Positions 57,561 through 64,000 of a stretch of DNA of 64,000 bases are shown here, piece after piece. The translations under genes were made by a program, and so were the position numbers. Position 1 is the stretch's first letter; each line of letters begins with the position of its first letter. The stretch is from Theropithecus gelada (Eukaryota; Chordata; Mammalia; Primates; Cercopithecidae), in contig NW_020257756.1 in the NCBI RefSeq assembly GCF_003255815.1, positions 2,178,561 through 2,242,560 of the forward strand, given 5' to 3'. Below the pieces are notes generated by a model that had not been told where the DNA came from, ran no database searches, and saw nothing but the letters and a program-made list of their open reading frames with translations.

Positions 57561-58468
57561 TATGTTGTCTTGCTGCAGAGGAACAGGGGGAAAAAAGATT
57601 TTTAAAAAACTGTACTAACCAAAAAAGGGTCAGGATTTTTCATGCAATAAAGTTACTATTGTTTGTAGAGCCATCTGTTAAAATGTATTTTTATCTTACT
57701 TCTTCCCTCCTTCCCTCTGCCTCTTTCCTTGCTGTATCCTTCTTTCTCTCTCAAGAACTTAGAGACTGTATTTTGAATCTTAACCTCAGTTGTGCAAGTT
57801 CTGTGGTAAAGGTGGACAGGTGAAAGCTTGTACCAGCATCAGATGTTGAAGCCAGGCAACATTTCAGATATCCCTGAACAGTTCTTACAGTAGGTTCTCA
57901 ATAAATACTTTCTAAATGAGTAAGTTAGCAAGTAGATGAGTCGTAAAGGACTGGGTAGATTTCCAGGGTCAAAAGAGCATAGTGAGATTGTGGCTGGAGA
58001 TGTAAGAAACTTAAAGGATTTAAGCAATAAGGAGTGAGAAATTTTGATAGTAAATGTTTATTAAATGAATAAATGAAAAGCTTTAAAAAACAGATAGCCA
58101 TTGTCACAAATGGTTAGGTATTTCCTTCTCTGAAGGAGGAGGGATAAATTATTATTTCAGTGTAAACTTTGAAGTTTGATTTTTAGAATTCATGTTTATA
58201 TGGGTACATCCCATTTAGTTTGATATACATTTAAAATAATTTCTTATGTTGATTTATGTAACAGTATTCTAATGTTTGAACATATATCTTAGACTATAAA
58301 TTTTAACTGTTATAGTTTGTTCTGTTTTTGTTGAACAGGAAAAACAATGATACATACTTGAAAGTTATTGTATTATTAATTTGTTTTCATAATGTGAGAT
58401 ATTCTCTCACAAAGCACTTATGTTTTAAGTTATAATTTAAAATACCTTTCTTTTTAACATGCACACAG
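57561..58468. other. Intron immediately upstream of the lysine-rich exon
   Basis: AT-rich sequence with L2-like phrases at 57890-58070 (CAATAAATACTTTCTAAATGAG). A T-rich tract at 58445-58455 precedes the acceptor. Confidence 0.5.
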
Positions 58469-58621
58469 GAAACCTCGACCTGTCTCCCAGTTGGTTGCAC
58501 AGCAGGTTACTCAGCAGTTTGTGCCTCCTACACAGTCAAAGAAAGAGAAAAAAGATAAAGTAGAAAAAGAAAAAAATGAAAAAGAAACAACTAGCAAAAA
58601 GAATAGCCATAAGAAAACCAG
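58469..58621 (+). CDS. YAF2: YAF2 lysine-rich linker exon, 153 nt
   Basis: The acceptor is a T-rich tract ending GCACACAG at 58468 and the donor is CCAG|GTAAAT at 58622. Phase 2 on both sides gives 51 codons. The product starts K-P-R-P-V-S-Q-L-V-A-Q-Q-V, continues Q-Q-F-V-P-P, and then becomes highly basic and charged (K-K-E-K-K-D-K-V-E-K-E-K-N-E-K-E), ending H-K-K-T. In the YAF2/RYBP family this region links the N-terminal zinc finger to the C-terminal RING1-binding segment and is expected to be mostly disordered. The Q-F-V-P-P wording fits YAF2 rather than its paralogue RYBP. I recall Ser where this sequence has Asn in KEKNEKE; that could be a species difference. Identification as YAF2 is from recognised sequence, not a database search. 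Confidence 0.93.
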
Positions 58622-59405
58622 GTAAATTTGAAGAGTGTTTTATGACATTTTTGAAATAATAAAACCATTTAATTTTTTAACCATTGATATACTAATACAC
58701 ACAAAGTGGAAGTAAAATATTTGGTTTCCTTTATTTTAAGGTATCAGAAAAGGTTTTACTGAGTTTGAAAGATACATTGGAAATTAAACACAGAAGCCAC
58801 AAATACAAGCTTAAATGTGGTGATGCTTTTTTCTTTGTACTAGATTGGAAGACATTGTGTCTGGGTGTTTTGTTTTGTTTTGTTTTTCCCTTAAGAAGAG
58901 CTGTTTGAACCAGGAGTGGTTTTCAAAATACCGAACAGATAATTGCATGGGTTTTAACCTATCAAAATGGTCATGTGTTCAGTCAGAACAATCATGATAC
59001 CCTTATTAGTGTGTGTCAGTGGAGTAACAATCTTCCTTGCATGTAGCTCAACCTTAGTTTTTATCACCTTCCTCCATGGTGCAGCTATTTCATTGTTGTC
59101 TAAAACATCTATTTTAATAAAATTAATAAGCTGTCTGCAAAATTATGATACAGCTATAGAAGCACAAGTTCTACTTCTAGGCTGTCACAGTTTTTGGTCG
59201 CATTGAAGAATATTCATGAATGATTGGTTTGATTAATGTTAATGAGTTGAAACATTTTACGATGTTTTTGTGGCTGGTTACACATAAATTGCTTTAAATA
59301 TGTGTATTCATTTTGTTACTTTCACCTACTTTTAGTATTTATTATATGCTCAGAAATTTGGTAGAGGGAAAAGCTAGTTTAAAATTTCATTTTTTTTATG
59401 TTTAG
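58622..59405 (+). other. YAF2: YAF2 last intron, 784 bp
   Basis: Short, AT-rich, free of recognised repeats except a small (GTTTT)n at 58868-58886. GT at 58622 and AG at 59405. The frame at 58967-59206 is not coding. Confidence 0.9.
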
Positions 59406-59643
59406 ACCAAGATTGAAAAATGTGGATCGGAGTAGTGCTCAGCATTTGGAAGTTACCGTTGGAGATCTGACAGTCATTATTACAGACTTTAAGGAGAAAA
59501 CAAAGTCACCACCTGCATCTAGTGCTGCTTCTGCAGATCAACACAGTCAAAGCGGCTCTAGCTCTGATAACACAGAGAGAGGAATGTCCAGGTCATCTTC
59601 ACCCAGAGGAGAAGCCTCATCATTGAATGGAGAATCTCATTAA
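59406..59643 (+). CDS. YAF2: YAF2 last coding exon with stop codon
   Basis: The acceptor is a long T-rich tract ending ATGTTTAG at 59405. The exon begins with the last base of an Arg codon and reads P-R-L-K-N-V-D-R-S-S-A-Q-H-L, then the hydrophobic stretch V-T-V-G-D-L-T-V-I-I-T-D-F-K-E-K. A Ser-rich tail ends N-G-E-S-H before TAA at 59641-59643. In the YAF2/RYBP family this segment binds the C-terminal (RAWUL) domain of RING1A/RING1B as a beta hairpin and places the protein in variant PRC1, which monoubiquitinates histone H2A on Lys119 (lysine numbering as in mammals). The tail is low complexity and probably flexible. An in-frame ATG at 59398 lies upstream of the acceptor in the intron, so it is not a start. 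The exon is intact with no frameshift, and RYBP is excluded by the S-A-Q-H-L wording. Confidence 0.95.
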
Positions 59644-60162
59644 AGTTTATTTTCTCCAGTTTCTTAGTCACTTCTGTCCTACCATGCAAATACACAGATT
59701 ATGCCAAGAGGTACCACATTTTCATGACAAATACATTCATGCACAATTCATAATTTGAGTTTTACATAAAATAGAAATTTGTTAGAATTTGTTAGATTTT
59801 ATTGCAACTATGCCTACCAAACATTTCCAGACTTAACATTTTGGTCTCTGCAGTTAAGTGCCATGAAAATGTGGTTGAATTATTCATTATGCAGTGTTAT
59901 TGGTAAGTGTATTTTCACTTTTAGTTTAGTGAATTCTAACACATAATTCTTGAATTCTCTACTATTGGCATGTAACGAATTTAAATTTTTTATAACATAG
60001 TGCAAGCTGCCTAAATATGTATTATTTGAAAATTGTGAAACAGATAGTTATATGTATACAAGTCAAAGATCAACTTAACTATTGCTGCAACAGGTTTTTC
60101 TTAATGGTTATCCTCTTAAATACACCTGCTGGTACTTGGTGTGGTTAAATAGGAAAATTGTT

Positions 60163-60172
60163 ATTAAATAAA
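60163..60172 (+). promoter_or_regulatory. Proximal poly(A) signal pair ATTAAA / AATAAA
   Basis: ATTAAA (60163-60168) overlaps AATAAA (60167-60172). A T-rich TGTTTTTG element follows about 25-30 nt later, as expected for a cleavage site. It would give a 3' UTR of about 0.55 kb. Confidence 0.6.
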
Positions 60173-60327
60173 GAATTTGTATGAACCTTTGCCAATGTTT
60201 TTGACACGTTTTACTAATTATTGTTCCTGAATTATGTTTCTGGCTTTATCCATTTGTTGAGGTTTTTTTGTTTGCTTATTTTTCAAAACATTCATTTATT
60301 GTAGTGTTTACTAGCAGACTAGTAAAC

Positions 60328-60333
60328 AATAAA
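60328..60333 (+). promoter_or_regulatory. Possible poly(A) signal AATAAA
   Basis: Canonical hexamer in the sequence AACAATAAAGC. The downstream context is T-rich but not strikingly GT-rich, so use is uncertain. Confidence 0.4.
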
Positions 60334-60765
60334 GCATTGATTATTTAGCTTTATAATTCAGGTTTAGTGCTATTGTCATTGAACACTGGTATTTTCTGTA
60401 TCATATAAAACATTAAAATTCAAATAATTATAAGCATTTGGCAAAAATGAGAAAAGAAACTTGCCATATTTTACAAGCTGCAATTTTAGAAAAGCTTTAA
60501 CTTAATGATAGTTTTATCACTGTTTTCTTGTCCCAAACTTATCCAGGGCCATACATGCATGAATCTAATTAAAACAGAAATGGGAATTGTTGCACAGAAA
60601 TGGGAAATAGCTAATTTTAAATCAGTCTAATTGGCCTCTTACTAAATATAACAATTCTTATGAAAATCATAGTACCCTATTTTCAGACACAACTACCAGT
60701 TTACACATTTCTCAGTATCCTGAAAGGAAAAAAGTATAGCCCCACTTATACTATGTAAAATTACC

Positions 60766-60771
60766 AATAAA
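60766..60771 (+). promoter_or_regulatory. Poly(A) signal AATAAA (intermediate)
   Basis: AATAAA preceded by ACC and followed about 25 nt later by GCCTTTTTGTTTATG, a good T/GT-rich downstream element. It would give a 3' UTR of about 1.15 kb. Confidence 0.55.
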
Positions 60772-61013
60772 ATATTTTTATGACTACAGATTTTGCCTTT
60801 TTGTTTATGACTATTAAAGTGTTTTATTTAGTATTTAGAATTTCAACCTGGAAACCACACAGTACTTAAATTCTCCTGGGGTCTCCTGCTTTCTCTTAAC
60901 CATTTGCTTAATATATATCTACCTATAGGAGACTTTTGAATTGTAAATGGACTTAAAAATAGAATGTGGATACAAAATATCACATAAGACATCATGATAA
61001 CATTTGAAGAAAA

Positions 61014-61019
61014 AATAAA
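61014..61019 (+). promoter_or_regulatory. Distal poly(A) signal AATAAA
   Basis: Hexamer followed at about 20-45 nt by a GT-rich stretch (GTTGTGATATTTGGTGG), the best downstream element of the four. I used it to set the approximate gene end. Confidence 0.5.
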
Positions 61020-61035
61020 ACTGTAGACCCTAACA

Positions 61036-61560
61036 GTTGTGATATTTGGTGGTTTCGTGTGGTAATGTAATTTTCTGTTTAATTACAGTACTTTTTACAG
61101 GCACAGTGGTACTGTCTTTTTTGTAAGATGCTAGTTGTGAAATACAATTGCATACAGTAAAAGTCTGTGATTAAAACATTTATATACCTCATTCTTTAGT
61201 GTTGTTAAATGAAAAATTAAAATTTGTGTTTGTTATAAGATACGTTCAGTGGAATACCAACTAACCAGATATGTTCCTTTAAAACACGATATTTTTGTCT
61301 TATTCTGTTTTTAACATGTTTCAAATGTTTTATATATTCATTTTTGGACAGAGTAAAAATTTAAAAATGTTAATAGGGAAAATATTTAATTTTTAAGTCA
61401 AAAACTATACTTTAAAGGCATTACATCTATGATCAAATACTTTCAGAATGTATTTTAAATGAGCTGCAAGAGAGAAAAATCTGACAGGAGATGGGATTTT
61501 ACCTGAATGGAGCATACTCATATTTCTACATAGGTGGGTAGATACTCATCTTTCTACATA
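61036..61560. other. Downstream of YAF2, no recognised feature
   Basis: AT-rich; might still be 3' UTR if a more distal poly(A) site is used. Confidence 0.4.
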
Positions 61561-61564
61561 GGCA

Positions 61565-61805
61565 GGAACACAGTGTAGCATGGAGAGTAAGCATGCTAAC
61601 TGACACCTCATGTTTGAATCCTGTTGTAGAATGGAAATGAGCTTAAATTACCCAAGCTTACTTTCCATCTATAAAACAGGGTTAATGGTAATCACATCTA
61701 ATTTATAGGGTTGTTGGGAGGATTAAGTCAATCCATGTAAAATTCTTAATTATCTGACACATACTGGTCACTCAGTAAATGTGAGCTTTTACTATTGTTA
61801 TAGGT
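61565..61805 (+). mobile_element. MIR
   Basis: TTACCCAAGCTTACTTTCC, ATAGGGTTGTTGGGAGGATTAAG and CAGTAAATGTGAGC follow the MIR core and 3' end. Confidence 0.8.
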
Positions 61806-62304
61806 AAAATCCTATTACAAAAATACAAAAATATTTTTTGTAACAATTATTTTCATGCCCTCTTGGATGACATAAAGTAATAGTGTTTTATAGATTTCAC
61901 TAAATTTTCAGTATAATACCAGATGTTTTCTCTGGACGCAGAAAGACCATCTTTCCATAATTAAAGAACCTGGTGGGTGTGCACTATGAGATTGAAGAAA
62001 TGAATTAAGTCGACTAGTTTGAAAGTGTTTTACTTTTATTAATCACAGGTATCTCAACCTGCCTTTGTTTCACCCTACCTCAAATACTCTTCCACACCAG
62101 GAAAACAAATGCAAATTCCATAAATAGAACTGATGTTAAAATATGCAGAAAGATTCAGAACCTAGGCTTAGGGTACATATTTTGCTCTGTTTCATGAACT
62201 TACAAGGTGGGTTGAGCACTGGGTTCCTTAAGCCAAATTCCATACAAAAAGAACTTGGGTGTTTTCCAGCATTTATTACTTTACTTTGCTATAAGAGTGA
62301 AGAT
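61806..62304. other. Intergenic, no recognised feature
   Basis: AT-rich; nothing recognised. Confidence 0.45.
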
Positions 62305-62410
62305 CCCGGGTGCGATGGCTCATGCCAATAATCCCAGCACTTTGGGCTGAAGCGGGCAGATATTTTGAGCCCAGGGCCAGCCTGGGCAACATGGTGAAAG
62401 CTCATCTCTA
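62305..62410 (+). mobile_element. Alu left-arm fragment
   Basis: CCCGGGTGCGATGGCTCATGCC to GTGAAAGCTCATCTC, with small internal losses. The right arm is absent. Confidence 0.88.
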
Positions 62411-62457
62411 TAATATATATGTGTATATGTGTGTGTGTGTGCGTGCGCGCGTGTGTA
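62411..62457. repeat. AT / GT / GC alternating purine-pyrimidine tract
   Basis: TATATAT, then GTGTATATGTGTGTGTGTGT, then GCGTGCGCGCGTGTGT; nearly continuous alternation over about 45 bases. Confidence 0.9.
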
Positions 62458-62768
62458 TTTAAATAGTGAATATACTTTGAGGCAGAAGAAGAATCTTAAA
62501 ACCTTTTGTATTATACAATAGAAATAGTTAAAGGTTTTATTTTTATTAAATGCTTTCCTAAAATGATAGTGGATAATAGACAAAGCGAAACATTTAAAAA
62601 GGAAAGGAAACTTCAGCCTTTCTACGTTGATAGCATGTTTATTAACTTTTAAAGATCCTTATAGCCTAAAAGAATGTAGCCTCCGCATATTATATGCATT
62701 AATGGTAGCTGGTCTAGAAGTTTTTGTTTCCACTGAGGCTTTCCCCACGTGCTTTTTTAAACTTCCTA
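62458..62768. other. Intergenic, no recognised feature
   Basis: AT-rich; nothing recognised. Confidence 0.45.
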
Positions 62769-63189
62769 CTATGGTTTGGATATGGTTTGTCCTCACCAAG
62801 ATTCATGCTGAGGCCTGAGTCCGCAGTTTGATTGTGTTGGTAGGTGGTGCCTTTAAGAGATGATTAGGTCATTACGATGGATTAAGGGCTTTCTCATGAG
62901 GCTCAGTTAGTTGTGGAATGGATTCACTCTTGCAGGAATGGATGAATTCTCACAAGAGTGGGTTGTTACAAAGTGAGGATGCTTCTTGTGTTCTGTTCTC
63001 TTTGCCCTCCTCAGTTCACCATCTGCTTTCCACCATGAGTTGAAGCAGCATGAGGCCCTCATCAGATGGCCTGCCTGATCTTCGACTCCTTAGCCTTTGC
63101 AATCATGAGCCAAAATAAATCTCTTTTCTTTACAAATTGCCCAGTCTCAGGTATTCTGTTACAGCAAAAAAAAAAAGTGGATTGAGATA
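62769..63189 (+). mobile_element. ERVL-MaLR LTR (MST/MLT1-like), solitary
   Basis: CTATGGTTTGGATATGG at the start, TTTCTCATGAGGCTC, GATGAATTCTCACAAGAG, TGAGGCCCTCATCAGATGG, GAGCCAAAATAAATCTC (with AATAAA) and a final TTCTGTTACAGCAA. Length near 420 bp fits. No internal retroviral sequence is attached. Confidence 0.85.
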
Positions 63190-64000
63190 CTTTTTTGCTC
63201 TGCAGCTTACCTCTTTTCCAGAATCTTTTAAGGACTCGATGTAGGAACTGAGCTATTTAGTAAGTCATTAGTAGAAGTTTCCGCACAGTATTTTGAAAAT
63301 TAAGTGAAAACAGAAAAGTGAGTGCGTATATAAGGAAAATAATAGTAAAAAAGCGCTTTGACTTCTTAGTACTCACCCTCTCCTGTATATCTCCAGGCAC
63401 CTTCAGTTGTCTGGAACAAAGAATGTAGGAAAAACTGAAGAAGTTCAGAACAGTTACCAATGACAAAAATCACTGATTAGAATAAAAAGACAAGGTTACG
63501 GAATATATGTTGTTACTGATCATCTTTCAAAAGCAGAAGGAAAAGAATGCCCTCCCTGGCTACTGACGGTGATGAAAAGTAAGCCCCACTCCTATCACAG
63601 GCAATGAAGGACAGGGATGGAAAAAAAAAGTGAAGAAGAAGGGGAAAAAGCAAAAGTTGTGAAAAAAATTAGAAAAGGGGACACTGGGATTCAGTCTGGA
63701 TAATGGTAGAATCACTAGGAAGGGAAAGAACAAATAGAACCTAACAGCACATCAGTCTCTGGTGACATTTTAAAAACATGATAAAGCATCTTCATGATGT
63801 CTCTGTCATTAGCTAAAGTTTAGCTTGTGTTTAGTAGACTATTTACTAAGACAGCAGTATGTGTAATACAGAATGATGTTCATCAAAACCAGTTCGCTTT
63901 AGGAAACTGTCACAGAGAAGTTTTACCTTGAATTACAAGATAATTCAAGACCCACTAAACCTGTGTGTATGATTTCCACTCCTCAGGAATTCCAGTTGGG
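63190..64000. other. Intergenic, no recognised feature
   Basis: AT-rich with an A/G-rich patch at 63600-63690; no gene, RNA gene or repeat recognised. Confidence 0.45.

Larger units (their letters stand above)
1..61035 (+). other. YAF2: YAF2 gene, 3' portion (introns, three coding exons, 3' UTR)
   Basis: Three exons with good splice sites and matching phase 2 junctions join into the C-terminal part of YAF2. The gene's start lies before base 1: the start codon and the N-terminal RanBP2-type zinc finger exon are not in the window. The intron between the cassette exon and the lysine-rich exon is about 49.8 kb and consists largely of repeats. The right boundary is inferred from the last well-placed AATAAA (61014-61019) followed by a GT-rich stretch, so it may be too short or too long. 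No second gene was recognised on either strand. Confidence 0.85.
59644..61035 (+). other. YAF2: YAF2 3' untranslated region (end approximate)
   Basis: AT-rich sequence directly after the stop codon. It contains no Alu, L1 or other repeat I recognise, in contrast to the introns. Several ATTTA-type pentamers and T-rich runs occur, for instance around 60280-60300 and 60820-60840, so AU-rich-element control is possible but unproven. Four AATAAA hexamers suggest alternative 3' ends. The true end could be at any of them or further downstream. Confidence 0.6.

Noticed and set aside
59398..59405. In-frame ATG before the last YAF2 exon
   Set aside because: It is in the intron, directly before the acceptor AG at 59405; the exon codes from 59406.
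58469..59643. RYBP rather than YAF2
   Set aside because: The exons read Q-Q-F-V-P-P and S-S-A-Q-H-L, which I recall from YAF2. RYBP has different residues there and a longer linker. Introns also rule out a processed pseudogene.
62769..63189. Complete provirus
   Set aside because: Only a solitary LTR-like sequence is present; no internal gag, pol or env-like frames follow or precede it.
1..64000. CRISPR array, operon, prophage or plasmid structure
   Set aside because: No regularly spaced repeats, ribosome binding sites or compact gene series; the DNA is plainly primate.
1..64000. tRNA, snRNA, 5S or microRNA genes
   Set aside because: I saw no intact cloverleaf or box A/B pair outside SINEs and no recognised snRNA or 5S text; small or diverged copies could be missed without a covariance search.

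Overview
The window is primate nuclear DNA from an Old World monkey (macaque or baboon type). Roughly fifty-five Alu copies and other mammalian repeats fill it. Two Alus, near 30.1 kb and 36.9 kb, and less completely one near 54.5 kb, carry base changes I associate with the cercopithecid AluYR subfamilies, such as GCTCAAGCCTG, GAGACGGGCGG and GATCCGGCCAC. No bacterial or plasmid gene structure is present, and nearly all the short open frames are Alu, L1 or L2 translations.

One protein-coding gene is recognisable: the 3' part of YAF2 (YY1-associated factor 2) on the + strand. The first exons, with the start codon and the RanBP2-type zinc finger, lie upstream of the window. Inside it are a 72-nt in-frame cassette exon (8601-8672), a 153-nt lysine-rich exon (58469-58621), and the last coding exon with the stop codon (59406-59643). 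A 3' untranslated region follows, with at least four AATAAA hexamers to about 61.0 kb. All junctions are phase 2, so the cassette adds exactly 24 residues when included. YAF2 is a subunit of variant Polycomb repressive complex 1; the last exon encodes the conserved C-terminal RING1-binding segment.

Layout: 1-8.6 kb is intron (a microsatellite, antisense L2 fragments, a three-Alu block). 8.5-8.9 kb holds the cassette exon inside a long imperfect inverted repeat. 8.9-58.5 kb is one large intron packed with Alus, old L1M segments, L2, MIR, MER5-type and Tigger-type DNA transposons, including a nearly full-length Tigger1 relic at 33.7-36.7 kb, and a deeply nested L2 block at 42.1-46.9 kb. 55.5-62.3 kb has no Alu and contains the terminal exons and 3' UTR. 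61.0-64.0 kb is downstream DNA with a MIR, an Alu fragment, a Z-DNA-prone GT/GC tract and an ERVL-MaLR LTR.

The most interesting observation is the cassette exon. Its 3' splice site sits inside the left arm of an inverted repeat whose right arm lies about 150 nt beyond the 5' splice site. The pre-mRNA could therefore fold so that the exon lies in a loop and its acceptor is paired. Repeat family names and comparison with human YAF2 come from memory, not a search.
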